From assembly GCA_944319915.1 (NCBI GenBank), contig CALUEY010000005.1:1-64000 (forward strand): 64,000 nt of DNA, given 5' to 3'. Numbering within the stretch: position 1 is the first letter of the stretch; the number at the start of each line of letters is the position of its first letter. Origin of the DNA: an uncultured Prevotella sp. GTDB taxonomy: Bacteria > Bacteroidota > Bacteroidia > Bacteroidales > Bacteroidaceae. Below are positions 32,545 through 41,906 of this stretch, piece after piece. Under the pieces are notes generated by a model. It saw nothing but the letters and a program-made list of their open reading frames with translations, was not told where the DNA came from and ran no database searches. The position numbers were made by a program, and so were the translations under genes.

Positions 32545-33582
32545 ATGCTTAAAGACCTGTTGACGCCTGCCGAGTGCAGCGCGCTGCGTTCCCTCATCGA
32601 CGGGGCGCAAAAGATAGTGATATGTTGCCACGTCAACCCCGATGGCGATGCCATAGGCTCGTCACTCGGCTGGGCCGACTACCTGCGCTCGATGGGCAAG
32701 GAGCCTGCCATCGTGGTGCCCGACCAGTATCCCGACTTCCTGCAGTGGATGCCCGGCACGGAGAAGATAGTGCGCTACGACAAGCGCAAGGCCGAGGCCG
32801 ACGCCCTTTTCGCCGGGGCCGACCTCGTGTTCTGCCTCGACTTCAACCAGCCCTCGCGCACCGACGCCATGGCCGACGCCCTTGTAGGCTCGGCGGGGCG
32901 GAAGGTGATGTTCGACCATCACCTCGACCCGATGATGCCGGATTGCGCCCTCGTGGTGTCGCACACGGAGATGTGCTCCACGAGCGAGATAGTGTTCCGC
33001 GTGGCGTGGCAGCTCGGCGGCTTCGGCCAACTGGGCCGCGGCTTTGCCGCACCGGTGTACTGCGGCATGATGACCGACACGGGCGGCTTCACCTACAACA
33101 GCACCCGCCCCGAGGTTTACTTCATCATAAGCCAGCTCCTTACCAAGGGCATCGACAAGGACAAGATTTACCGCAACGTTTACAACAACTACAGCGAGAA
33201 CCGCATGAGGCTCGTGGGCTACGTGCTCTACCGCAAGCTCGTGGTGGACAGGGAGCGCCACGCCGCCTTCTTCACCATCACCCGGCGCGACCTGCTCGAC
33301 TTCCACTTCATGAAGGGCGACGCTGAGGGGCTTGTCAACATACCCCTGCAGATCAAGGGCATGAAGCTCTCCATCTCGCTGCGCGAAGACCGCGACCGCG
33401 ACCGCCTCGTGTGGGTGAGCCTGCGCTCAGTAGACGATTTCCCCTGCAACAAGATGGCGGAGATGTTCTTCAACGGCGGCGGCCACCTCAACGCCTCGGG
33501 CGGGCGGCTCTACTGCTCCATCGACGAGGCCGTGGAGACGGCCAGGCGGGCCATAGCCCACTTCGAGGGCGTGTTAAAGTAG
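32545..33582 (+). CDS. nrnA: DHH-family phosphoesterase, NrnA-like
   Basis: This bifunctional oligoribonuclease / pAp-phosphatase type enzyme degrades very short RNAs or pAp and may act on cyclic dinucleotide products (345 residues). The DHH domain shows CCHVNPDGDAIGSSLGWADY (~27-46), LDFNQPSRTDAM and the diagnostic MFDHHLDPMMPDC (~122-134), with TDTGGFTYNSTRP. The DHHA1 domain ends with FFNGGGHLNASGGRLYC. It stands alone with its own promoter just upstream. Confidence 0.9.
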   Translation: MLKDLLTPAECSALRSLIDGAQKIVICCHVNPDGDAIGSSLGWADYLRSMGKEPAIVVPDQYPDFLQWMPGTEKIVRYDKRKAEADALFAGADLVFCLDFNQPSRTDAMADALVGSAGRKVMFDHHLDPMMPDCALVVSHTEMCSTSEIVFRVAWQLGGFGQLGRGFAAPVYCGMMTDTGGFTYNSTRPEVYFIISQLLTKGIDKDKIYRNVYNNYSENRMRLVGYVLYRKLVVDRERHAAFFTITRRDLLDFHFMKGDAEGLVNIPLQIKGMKLSISLREDRDRDRLVWVSLRSVDDFPCNKMAEMFFNGGGHLNASGGRLYCSIDEAVETARRAIAHFEGVLK

Positions 33583-33614
33583 CCTAACAAAGGCATTGGT
33601 TGCAAAGATTTTAG

Positions 33615-33622
33615 TATCTTTG
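33615..33622 (+). promoter_or_regulatory. DUF4827-glmM promoter box
   Basis: TATCTTTG lies at 33615-33622, with TTG at 33596-33598 (16-base spacing, short). The first start codon is at 33724. Confidence 0.45.
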
Positions 33623-33723
33623 CGCCAAATATTTCCACCTTGACACAGTGGCGGGGCAGCTGGCGCCGCAGCCCATGGGGCGCGGCAGGCGGGCCTCCGC
33701 CCGCTAAACGGAAAACAGCAACG

Positions 33724-34347
33724 ATGAGAAAAACCGTCTATGCCGTGCTGGCCTTGGTGGCCGCGCTGGCCTTCGCCTCATGCGACGACTACGAGACTTA
33801 CGGCGAAAAGAAAGAGAAAGAGCAGGATGCAATCAGCGCCTTCATCTCCTCAGAGGGGATAAGGGTGATAAGCGAGGGGCAGTTTCATGCCCAGGGCGAC
33901 TCCACCAGCGTGGAGAAAAACGAGTTCGTTTACCTCGACAACAGCGGCGTGTACATGCAGATAGTGCGCCGGGGCTGCGGCTCGGAGCTTGAGGAAGGCA
34001 AGCAGGTAAACGTGCTCTGCCGCTATACGGAGTACAACATTCTCGACCGCGCCATGCAGACGCGCAACGACTACGAACCACGCACGTATGACAAGATGAC
34101 CGTGGTGCGCAACGGGGCAACCTACACCGCGTCGTTCGTCAGCGGCGTGATGTACAGCACGTATGGCTCCTCGGTGCCTACGGGCTGGCTGGTGCCTTTC
34201 GCCTACGTGAACATAGGCAGGCAAGACGCGCCAGGAGAGGAGATAGCGATGGTGAAGCTCATCGTGCCTCACTCGCAGGGGCAGGTCTACGCCTCGTCAA
34301 ACGTGTATCCGTGCTATTATGTGATAACCTATCAGAGAGAAAGATAA
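33724..34347 (+). CDS. DUF4827 family lipoprotein
   Basis: This 207-residue protein has a lipoprotein signal (VYAVLALVAALAFASC, Cys ~20), so it is anchored in a membrane and faces the periplasm or surface. The body (DAISAFISSEGIRVISEGQF…, EFVYLDNSGVYMQIVRRGCG…, GWLVPFAYVNIGR) matches DUF4827, a Bacteroidetes family that resembles FKBP-type folds in layout; its function is not established. The start is the ATG at 33724; the frame extends upstream through a proline/alanine-rich segment that looks non-coding. The stop directly abuts the glmM ATG, indicating co-transcription. Confidence 0.82.
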   Translation: MRKTVYAVLALVAALAFASCDDYETYGEKKEKEQDAISAFISSEGIRVISEGQFHAQGDSTSVEKNEFVYLDNSGVYMQIVRRGCGSELEEGKQVNVLCRYTEYNILDRAMQTRNDYEPRTYDKMTVVRNGATYTASFVSGVMYSTYGSSVPTGWLVPFAYVNIGRQDAPGEEIAMVKLIVPHSQGQVYASSNVYPCYYVITYQRER

Positions 34348-35730
34348 ATGACACTCATAAAGTCGATTTCTGGCATACGCGGCACCATCGGCGGCCGCAC
34401 GGGCGACACGCTCAATCCGCTCGACATCGTTAAGTTCACCACGGCATACGCCATGTTCATCCGCCGCAGCCGCGGCGGCGCTGCCGCCAAGGTGGTGGTG
34501 GGCCGCGACGCCCGCATCTCGGGCGAGATGGTGCGCAGCGTGGTATGCGGAACGCTGCTGGGCATGGGCTTCGACGTGCTCGACATAGGGCTGGCCACCA
34601 CGCCCACCACAGAGCTTGCCGTGCGCATGAGCGGCGCCGATGGAGGCATCATCATAACCGCAAGCCACAACCCAAGGCAGTGGAACGCCCTCAAGCTGCT
34701 TGACAGTCAAGGCGAGTTCCTCACCAAGGAAGACGGCAACGCCGTGCTTGCCATGGCCGAGGCCGAGGACTTCTGCTATGCCGATGTAGACCACTTGGGG
34801 CATTACTCGCAGGACTTCAGCTTTGCCGACCGCCACATCGACGCCGTGCTGGCCCTGCCGTTGGTTGACGTAGAGGCCGTGCGCAAGGCCGGGTTCAAGG
34901 TGTGCGTAGACACCATCAACAGCGTGGGCGGCATCGTGCTGCCGCGCCTGCTCGCCTGCCTTGGCGTGGAGTGCCGCCTGCTCAACGGCGAGCCTACGGG
35001 CGACTTCGCCCACAACCCGGAGCCGCTCGAAAAGAACCTCGGCGGCATCATGGCCGAGATGCGCTCCGGCGGCTACGACCTGGGCATCGTTGTTGACCCC
35101 GACGTAGACCGCCTTGCCTTCATCTGCGAGGACGGGCGTATGTTCGGAGAGGAATATACGCTCGTGAGCGTGGCCGACTACGTGCTCAGCCGCACGCCCG
35201 GCAACACCGTGAGCAACCTCAGTTCCACGCGCGCCCTCCGCGACGTTACGCTCCGCCATGGCGGCAAGTATGCCGCGGCGGCTGTCGGCGAGGTGAACGT
35301 GGTGGCCAAGATGAAGGAAACCGGGGCCGTGATAGGCGGCGAGGGCAATGGCGGGGTTATCTATCCCGAGTGCCACTATGGGCGCGACGCCTTGGTGGGC
35401 ATTGCCCTGTTCCTTTCCGCCCTGGCCCAAAAAGGCTGCACGGCCAGCCAGCTCCGCGCCGCGCTGCCCGACTACTCGATAGCCAAGAACCGCCTCGACC
35501 TCACGCCCGATACCGATGTAGACGCCATACTGCGGCGCGTTAAGGAGCTTTACAAGGACGCCGAGGTGAACGACATCGACGGCGTGAAGATCGATTTCCC
35601 CGACAAGTGGGTTCACCTGCGCAAGTCGAACACTGAGCCAATCATCCGCATCTACAGCGAGGCCGCCACCATGCAGGAGGCCGATGCACTCGGCAAGCAG
35701 GTCATGGAGGTGGTGAAAGGCCTTCTTTGA
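34348..35730 (+). CDS. glmM: Phosphoglucosamine mutase
   Basis: GlmM converts glucosamine-6-phosphate to glucosamine-1-phosphate for peptidoglycan and LPS precursors (460 residues). Motifs of the alpha-D-phosphohexomutase family are SGIRGTIGG at the N-terminus, the phosphoserine loop ITASHNPRQWNALK (~96-109), the metal loop VDPDVDRLAF (~249-258), sugar-binding GEGNGGVIYPECHYGRDA (~331-348) and the phosphate-binding RKSNTEPIIRIYSE near the C-terminus. Phosphomannomutase is a possible alternative activity, but the start and overall pattern fit the Bacteroidetes GlmM annotation. Confidence 0.88.
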   Translation: MTLIKSISGIRGTIGGRTGDTLNPLDIVKFTTAYAMFIRRSRGGAAAKVVVGRDARISGEMVRSVVCGTLLGMGFDVLDIGLATTPTTELAVRMSGADGGIIITASHNPRQWNALKLLDSQGEFLTKEDGNAVLAMAEAEDFCYADVDHLGHYSQDFSFADRHIDAVLALPLVDVEAVRKAGFKVCVDTINSVGGIVLPRLLACLGVECRLLNGEPTGDFAHNPEPLEKNLGGIMAEMRSGGYDLGIVVDPDVDRLAFICEDGRMFGEEYTLVSVADYVLSRTPGNTVSNLSSTRALRDVTLRHGGKYAAAAVGEVNVVAKMKETGAVIGGEGNGGVIYPECHYGRDALVGIALFLSALAQKGCTASQLRAALPDYSIAKNRLDLTPDTDVDAILRRVKELYKDAEVNDIDGVKIDFPDKWVHLRKSNTEPIIRIYSEAATMQEADALGKQVMEVVKGLL

Positions 35731-35982
35731 CTTTTGCTTGGGAGTTATGCAGTGCAGCAGTGCGGGAGTTCAGACGTATGGCAATGGCTGCCTGAAGAAT
35801 TATGGCAAGATGGTTGGGGCAACCACCCCAAAGCGCCAAGGCCACAATGATGTGTAGCATTGGGAACGTGCTTTGCCATCCGTCCGTACCCCCGCACTGC
35901 CGTACTTAAGGACTTTCCGGCGTTCGTCCTGAATACTTTACCCAATTACCACTTTGCTCCTTATTATTAAAAAATCCCGAAT

Positions 35983-36555
35983 ATGCTCTTGCTGGTTGTA
36001 AACGGCAGCCCGAGGCGGGGCGGCCACGTTGACGCCATGCTTGCCGCCATGGGCCAGGAGGCCGCTCGGCAGGGCTGGCAGGTGGCTGAGCTGCGCGTAA
36101 GCGAGCTGCGCGTGGCTCCGTGCCGGGGGTGCATGAAGTGCCGCTTGCGCGGCGAGTGCGTGTTGCCCGCCGACGATGCCAATCGCGCCGCCAGCCTGCT
36201 TGGCCGCGCCGATGCCCTCATTGTGGGCGCGCCTTGCTACTGGGCCAACATCCCCGGCCAGCTCAAGGTGCTCTTCGACCGCATGGTATATGCTTTCATG
36301 GCCGAGGGCAAGGGGGTATTGCCAAAGCCCCTCCACCGAGGCAAGCACGCCATTGTGGTGACGGCCTGCACCACTCCGTGGCCGTTCAACCGCCTCTTCG
36401 GCCAGTCGCGTGGCACCGTGCGCGCCCTCCGCGCAATATTGCGCGCGGGCGGTTTCCGCATCATTGGCACCGTGCAGAAGGGCGGAACGAAGGCCCGCCC
36501 TGGCCTTACCGATGGCGAATTGAGGCGTTGCAGTCGTCTCGTAGGCAGGCTCTGA
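35983..36555 (+). CDS. Flavodoxin-family NAD(P)H-dependent oxidoreductase
   Basis: This 190-residue FMN-binding protein has a flavodoxin-like fold: VVNGSPRRGGHVDAML (phosphate loop, ~5-20) and VGAPCYWANIPGQLKVLFDRM (~83-103). A cysteine cluster CRGCMKCRLRGEC (~47-59) resembles the iron-sulfur binding site of archaeal-type iron-sulfur flavoproteins, so it may carry a 4Fe-4S cluster and act in electron transfer. It is a single gene. The 252 bases between glmM and it show no gene or clear promoter. Confidence 0.8.
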   Translation: MLLLVVNGSPRRGGHVDAMLAAMGQEAARQGWQVAELRVSELRVAPCRGCMKCRLRGECVLPADDANRAASLLGRADALIVGAPCYWANIPGQLKVLFDRMVYAFMAEGKGVLPKPLHRGKHAIVVTACTTPWPFNRLFGQSRGTVRALRAILRAGGFRIIGTVQKGGTKARPGLTDGELRRCSRLVGRL

Positions 36556-36647
36556 CCATGGCTTGCCGCCTTGTTTTGTAAATTTCCATTACCATACCCC
36601 ACGCCATATTTGTCATGATGACCAACCCTCTGATTGTCAGCTGGTTG

Positions 36648-36757
36648 GCGATGTGTACCGTTTTACAATGCGAAACGGCCTCCTTTGTCATGCGAAACGA
36701 CCTCTTTCGCAGGGCCGAACGGCCTCTTTTGCGGGGCAAAACGTCCATGGGCAGTTG
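36648..36757. repeat. 22-bp periodic array E (5 units)
   Basis: Units start at 36648 (degenerate), 36670, 36692, 36714 and 36736. It lies 92 bases after the flavoprotein stop. Confidence 0.8.
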
Positions 36758-36920
36758 ACTGTATGCTGGTTTGTAACGAAAATTCATTGCCCGGAGGCCT
36801 TGTCGGTGGCGCGGCATGGCCCGGAGGCGGGGCAGGGTGGGGCGGTCGTAGTGCAGGCGTACATTGTTGAAGATGAGTTAAATAAAGTGCCGAAAAGCGG
36901 CGGAATACGAAAAAATATTA

Positions 36921-36928
36921 TAACTTTG
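36921..36928 (+). promoter_or_regulatory. Fumarase promoter box
   Basis: TAACTTTG lies about 100 bases before the fumarase ATG. No -33 element is recognisable. The rest of 36758-37029 holds nothing I recognise. Confidence 0.45.
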
Positions 36929-37029
36929 CAGTCGGAGTGTGCATTGTGCGCACTCGCCGGCCGGCGCAGGCCCAGTGCGGCGCGCCCGCCAGCGCAAGGC
37001 TACGGACATTAAACGAACAAATATCTATT

Positions 37030-38679
37030 ATGGCAAGTACACCCGAATTCAAGTATGCCCCTATGTTCCAAATGGGCGAGGACGACACTGAATACTACCT
37101 CCTGAGCAAGGACGGCGTGACCATGGGCGAGTTTGAAGGCAAGCCCATCCTCAAGGTTGCGCCCGAGGCGCTCACCATGCTGGCCAACCAGGCCTTCCGC
37201 GACGTCAACTTCCTGCTGCGCCGCTCGCACAACGAGCAGGTGGCCAAGATACTCGCCGACCCCGAGGCCAGCGACAACGACAAGTACGTGGCGCTCACCT
37301 TCCTGCGCAACGCCGAGGTGGCCTGCAAGGGCAAGCTGCCTTTCTGCCAGGACACCGGCACCGCCATCATCCACGGAGAGAAAGGCCAGCAGGTGTGGAC
37401 GGGCTTCTGCGACGAGGAAGCCCTGTCGCGCGGCGTCTACAAGACTTACACTGAGGAGAACCTGCGCTACTCGCAGAACGCCCCGCTCACCATGTACGAG
37501 GAGGTGAACACGCGCTGCAACCTGCCCGCGCAGATTGACCTTGAGGCCACCGAGGGCATGGAGTACCGCTTCCTCTGCGTGGTAAAGGGCGGCGGCTCGG
37601 CCAACAAGACCTATTTCTATCAGGAGACCAAGGCCCGCATACAGAACCCGGGAACGCTCGTGCCGTTCCTCGTGGAGAAGATGAAAACCCTCGGCACGGC
37701 TGCCTGCCCGCCCTACCACATAGCCTTCGTCATAGGCGGCACGTCGGCTGAGAAGAACCTGCTCACCGTGAAGCTCGCCTCAACGCACTACTACGACAGC
37801 CTGCCCACCACGGGCGACGAGACGGGCCGCGCCTTCCGCGACGTGGAACTGGAGAGGCAACTGCTCGACGAGGCCCACAAGATTGGCCTCGGGGCGCAGT
37901 TCGGAGGCAAGTACTTCGCCCACGACATACGCGTGATACGCCTGCCGCGCCATGGCGCCAGCTGCCCCATTGGCTTGGGCGTTAGCTGCTCGGCCGACCG
38001 CAACATCAAGGCGAAGATAAACAAGGACGGCATCTGGATAGAGAAGCTCGACGACAACCCCGGCGAGCTTATACCCGCAGAGTTGCGCAACGTCGGCGAG
38101 GGCGACGCTGTGCGCATAGACCTCAACCAGCCCATGGGCGAGATATGCAAGATTCTTTCCAAGTATCCCGTGGCCACGCGAGTGAGCCTCAATGGCACCA
38201 TCATCGTGGCGCGCGACATAGCCCACGCCAAGCTCAAGGCCCGGCTGGACGCGGGTGATGACTTGCCGCAGTACTTCAAGGATCATCCCGTGCTCTACGC
38301 CGGCCCGGCCAAGACGCCCGAGGGAATGCCATGCGGCTCGATGGGCCCCACCACGGCCAACCGCATGGACCCCTACGTGGATGAGTTCCAGGACCACGGC
38401 GGCTCGATGGTGATGATAGCCAAGGGCAACCGCACGCAGGTGGTGACCGACGCCTGCAAGAAGCATGGCGGATTCTACCTCGGAAGCATAGGCGGCCCCG
38501 CCGCGGTGCTCTCCATGAACAGCATCAAGAGCATAGAGTGCGTGGAGTACCCGGAGCTTGGCATGGAGGCCATCTGGAAGATAGACGTGGTGGATTTCCC
38601 GGCGTTCATACTCGTCGACGACAAGGGCAACGACTTCTTCAAACAGCTTAAACCGTGGAATCCCACGTGCAACAAGTAA
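37030..38679 (+). CDS. fumB: Fumarate hydratase, class I
   Basis: This oxygen-sensitive [4Fe-4S] fumarase interconverts fumarate and malate (549 residues, single-chain form with alpha and beta parts fused). Cluster-ligand regions visible: [15 protein letters not shown] (~105-119) and [19 protein letters not shown] (~311-329). The C-terminal beta-type domain has [20 protein letters not shown] and [13 protein letters not shown]. The start is the ATG at 37030. It fits the reductive branch toward succinate that anaerobic Bacteroidales use, and fits the nearby carboxylase operon of the succinate-propionate route. Confidence 0.93.
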   Translation: MASTPEFKYAPMFQMGEDDTEYYLLSKDGVTMGEFEGKPILKVAPEALTMLANQAFRDVNFLLRRSHNEQVAKILADPEASDNDKYVALTFLRNAEVACKGKLPFCQDTGTAIIHGEKGQQVWTGFCDEEALSRGVYKTYTEENLRYSQNAPLTMYEEVNTRCNLPAQIDLEATEGMEYRFLCVVKGGGSANKTYFYQETKARIQNPGTLVPFLVEKMKTLGTAACPPYHIAFVIGGTSAEKNLLTVKLASTHYYDSLPTTGDETGRAFRDVELERQLLDEAHKIGLGAQFGGKYFAHDIRVIRLPRHGASCPIGLGVSCSADRNIKAKINKDGIWIEKLDDNPGELIPAELRNVGEGDAVRIDLNQPMGEICKILSKYPVATRVSLNGTIIVARDIAHAKLKARLDAGDDLPQYFKDHPVLYAGPAKTPEGMPCGSMGPTTANRMDPYVDEFQDHGGSMVMIAKGNRTQVVTDACKKHGGFYLGSIGGPAAVLSMNSIKSIECVEYPELGMEAIWKIDVVDFPAFILVDDKGNDFFKQLKPWNPTCNK

Positions 38680-38690
38680 ACAACGGATGA

Positions 38691-38729
38691 TAGTCCTCAC
38701 CCTATCCCGGGGCGGGGACTATTTTCTTT
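38691..38729 (+). terminator. Terminator after the fumarase gene
   Basis: TAGTCC (38691-38696) pairs with GGACTA (38716-38721), with further pairing inside, followed by TTTTCTTT. Confidence 0.6.
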
Positions 38730-38740
38730 AAACTTAAGAT

Positions 38741-40534
38741 ATGAGAAAACTCTTTCCTTTTCTGTTCTCGCTGGCCTTGCTGGCCTTGCCTGCCGGAGTA
38801 GGGGCTGTGCCTGCCTATTCGGTGTGGCGCACGTTTGTGCAGTCGGATGGCACATCGATAAAGGTGCGCCTATGCGGCGACGAGAACCTCAACTATTATG
38901 TCACGGAAGACGGCGTGCCACTGCTGCGCGCCGCGAATGGCGACTTCTGCTACGCCGACACCTACGGATTCGCGCCCAAGTCTTCGGGCATCGTGGCCCA
39001 TGAAAAGGCCGCCCGCACAGCTGTGGAGCGCCGCCACGTGTCATCGCTGGCAAGCATCGAGGCACTGAGGCCCAGTGCCGCCCGTGCCGCCTCGGCGGAG
39101 CGCAGGCGCGCCGCCCGCCTTGCCGCCACGCGCTCGCTGGCCGACGGGGCCGAGCGCCGCGGACTCGTGGTGATGATGGAGTTCTCCGACAGGCCTTTCT
39201 ACACTTCTGACTCGCGCGAGCAATGGAGCGCCATACTCAACCAGGAGGGCTATGCCGAATACGGCGCGAACGGTAGCGTGAGCGATTACTTCCGCGACCA
39301 GAGCGCAGGGCGTTTCAACCTGAAGTTCGATATCGTGGGGCCGGTCATGGCAAAGCGTGAGCGCAACTATTATGGGGCCGACTCGCTCGGATTGCTCGAC
39401 ATCCATGTGGGCGACCTCGTGGTTGAGGCTTGCGATGCCGCAAAGGCAGCAGGAGTTGACTTCAGCGACTACGACTGGGATGGAGACGGCGTGGTAGACC
39501 AGGTGTTCGTGCTCTATGCAGGCGCCGGCCAGGCCGCCACCGGCAACCCTTCGAGCTTCATCTGGCCCCACGAATACCGTGTCTCGGCATACGCCAACTG
39601 GCCCAACGGCTACGTTGTGGATGGGGTAAAGGTAGACACCTACGCCTGTGGCTGCGAGCTTCAGGGGCTTGAGCAGTACACGCAAGGCCGGCTCAGCGGC
39701 CTCGGCACGTTCTGCCACGAGTTCTCCCACTGCCTGGGGCTGCCAGATTTCTACAACACTGCCAACGGCGACGATATGCTCGGCAACTGGGATTTGCTCG
39801 CCAAGGGGTGCTACAACGCCGAAGGCTGGTGTCCGCCCAACTACAACAGCCACGAGAAGGAGCTTTGCGGATGGGCGCAGGCCGTGGAGCTTGGCGGGCC
39901 TGCCACGGTATCTGGCCTGCTGCCCATGGCGCAGGGAGGACTTGCCTACAAGGTACGCAACGACTGCGAAGGCACTGCCGACGAGTATTACTTGCTCGAA
40001 AACCGCCAGCAAACGGGCTGGGACGCTTACCTGCCTGACGCCGGGCTGGTGATTACCCACGTGGACTACGACCCTGCCTCGTGGGCTGCCAACACCGTGA
40101 ACGCCGACGAGAGCCACTTCGGGGTGGCAATCATACCTGCGGGAGGGGCAAAAAACGTCAACACTGACCGGGTGGCCTGGCCTTACAACAGGCGCGACTC
40201 GCTCACCGACAACTCGCGCCCGGCTGCGTCGGTATATAACCTCAACGTGCGCGGCACTTACTTCATGGGCAAGCCCATCACCCGAATCACGCACGACGAG
40301 GATGCTGGCACTGTGGCGTTCGACTTCATGGGCGGCTCAACGGCCAGCGGAATCCAGGGCGCCGAGGCCGTGGAGGGGAACGCCCTGCAGGGCAAGCCAG
40401 CCTCGATATACGACGCCGCAGGCCGCATGGTGGGGCGTACAGACTCATACCAGGGCATCGGCAGCAGCCTGCCTGCCGGGCTTTACATAGTGAAATCAAC
40501 CAACGGAACAACAATAAAAGTAACGAAGAATTGA
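38741..40534 (+). CDS. Secreted M6-family metalloprotease with T9SS-type tail
   Basis: This 597-residue exported protease of the immune-inhibitor-A (M6) type has a signal peptide at ~1-22 (LFPFLFSLALLALPAGVGA) and a propeptide to ~140 with an Arg/Ala-rich stretch. The catalytic domain contains the zinc motif FCHEFSHCLGLPDFY (HExxH variant, ~325-339) and the upstream DYDWDGDGVVDQVFVLYAG, a calcium-like Asp cluster. The C-terminal ~70 residues (ASIYDAAGRMV…LPAGLYIVKS…TIKVTK) match the sorting domain used by type IX secretion. It is therefore probably released or surface-attached. Confidence 0.88.
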   Translation: MRKLFPFLFSLALLALPAGVGAVPAYSVWRTFVQSDGTSIKVRLCGDENLNYYVTEDGVPLLRAANGDFCYADTYGFAPKSSGIVAHEKAARTAVERRHVSSLASIEALRPSAARAASAERRRAARLAATRSLADGAERRGLVVMMEFSDRPFYTSDSREQWSAILNQEGYAEYGANGSVSDYFRDQSAGRFNLKFDIVGPVMAKRERNYYGADSLGLLDIHVGDLVVEACDAAKAAGVDFSDYDWDGDGVVDQVFVLYAGAGQAATGNPSSFIWPHEYRVSAYANWPNGYVVDGVKVDTYACGCELQGLEQYTQGRLSGLGTFCHEFSHCLGLPDFYNTANGDDMLGNWDLLAKGCYNAEGWCPPNYNSHEKELCGWAQAVELGGPATVSGLLPMAQGGLAYKVRNDCEGTADEYYLLENRQQTGWDAYLPDAGLVITHVDYDPASWAANTVNADESHFGVAIIPAGGAKNVNTDRVAWPYNRRDSLTDNSRPAASVYNLNVRGTYFMGKPITRITHDEDAGTVAFDFMGGSTASGIQGAEAVEGNALQGKPASIYDAAGRMVGRTDSYQGIGSSLPAGLYIVKSTNGTTIKVTKN

Positions 40535-40607
40535 GGGGAAGTGCGGGGGCATGGCCTCCGCACCGGCCCCGCTGACCAGGAAGAAACATACTATCACTGA
40601 ATCATTA

Positions 40608-41906
40608 ATGGAAGAAATTCTAATCATCATCGGCCTGATACTGCTCAACGGCGTGTTCTCGATGTCGGAAATTGCGCTGATTTCCGCCCGCAAGTCGAGC
40701 TTGTCGGCCGATGCCGACGGCGGGCTGCGCTCCGCACGCTATGCCCTTAAACTCGCGAACGAACCCGACCGTTTCCTCTCCACGGTGCAGATAGGCATCA
40801 CCCTCATCGGGATCCTTACCGGTATCTATTCGGGCAACAAGGTGGCGGCGTTCTTTTCGGAGTGGCTTGCGGGCTTCGGGCTGGCCACGCATTATGCCGC
40901 CGTGCTCTCGCAGGCCATCATCGTCATCGTGGTTACGTACCTTACGCTCATCTTCGGCGAGCTTGTGCCCAAGCGCATAGGGCTCACCGTGGCAGAGAAG
41001 GCTGCCAAAGGCGTGGCCATGCCTATGTATGTGCTGTCGATGGTGGCCTTCCCGTTCGTGTGGTTCTTGTCCAAGAGCACAGCGTTCATCTTCAGCTTGA
41101 CCGGCCTTAAGGACAAGGGCAGCAAGGTGACTGAGGAGGAAATCAAGTCGATAATACGCGAAGGGGCCGAGGACGGAGAGGTGCAGCCGGTGGAGCAGGA
41201 CATCATGCGGCGCGTGTTTTTGGTGGGAGACCTTGAGGTGGACGCCATAATGACGCACCGCAGCGAACTGACATGGCTCGACTGCGACATGACGGCGGAG
41301 CAGGTGAAGGACATAATCAAGGAGAACATGTATGCCGTGTATCCCGTGGCCGAGGGCGACCTTGACCACGTTAAGGGCGTGGTCACGATAAAAGACCTCT
41401 TCCTCGCCCTTGGCGACAAGGACTTCAACCTGCGCAACATCATGCGCAAGCCTACTTACTTCTATGAGAACACCGATGTATACAAGGTGCTTGAAGACAT
41501 GAAGGCCGACCACATAAGCACCGGGCTCGTGTGCGACGAGTACGGCTCGTGCATCGGTATAATAACCCTGAAGGACATCCTTGAGAGCATAGTGGGCACC
41601 GTGCCGGAGCCTGTGGAGGAAGAGCCATACATCATCCCGCGCAAGGAGGGCGAGGAATGGTTCGTTGACGGGCAATGCCCTATGTATGATTTCTTGAGCT
41701 ATTTCGGCGAGGAGGACTTGCTCGACGACGAGGACTACAACACTGTGGGCGGCCTTTGCCTCTACCAGCTCGACCATGTGCCAGGCAGCGGCGAGACATT
41801 CGTGTGGGCCACGTTCAAGTTTGAGGTAATCGACATGGACGGCGCGCGCATCGACAAGTTGCTCGTCACGCGCGTAAAGGAGCAGCCTAAGGAGTCTGCC
41901 GACTGA
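40608..41906 (+). CDS. CNNM/CorC-HlyC family membrane protein
   Basis: This 432-residue protein has an N-terminal DUF21 membrane domain (helices at ~3-22, ~60-80, ~95-120, ~135-155), a tandem CBS pair (VDAIMTHRSELTWLD…YPVAEGDLDHVKGVVTIKDL, …ISTGLVCDEYGSCIGIITLKDIL) and a C-terminal CorC_HlyC domain (…DYNTVGGLCLYQLDHVPGSGE…). Such proteins are magnesium/cobalt transport modulators or exporters, older label hemolysin C. The start is the ATG at 40608 (MEEILIIIGL). Its last 20 bases overlap the end of the convergent flavoprotein gene. Confidence 0.9.
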   Translation: MEEILIIIGLILLNGVFSMSEIALISARKSSLSADADGGLRSARYALKLANEPDRFLSTVQIGITLIGILTGIYSGNKVAAFFSEWLAGFGLATHYAAVLSQAIIVIVVTYLTLIFGELVPKRIGLTVAEKAAKGVAMPMYVLSMVAFPFVWFLSKSTAFIFSLTGLKDKGSKVTEEEIKSIIREGAEDGEVQPVEQDIMRRVFLVGDLEVDAIMTHRSELTWLDCDMTAEQVKDIIKENMYAVYPVAEGDLDHVKGVVTIKDLFLALGDKDFNLRNIMRKPTYFYENTDVYKVLEDMKADHISTGLVCDEYGSCIGIITLKDILESIVGTVPEPVEEEPYIIPRKEGEEWFVDGQCPMYDFLSYFGEEDLLDDEDYNTVGGLCLYQLDHVPGSGETFVWATFKFEVIDMDGARIDKLLVTRVKEQPKESAD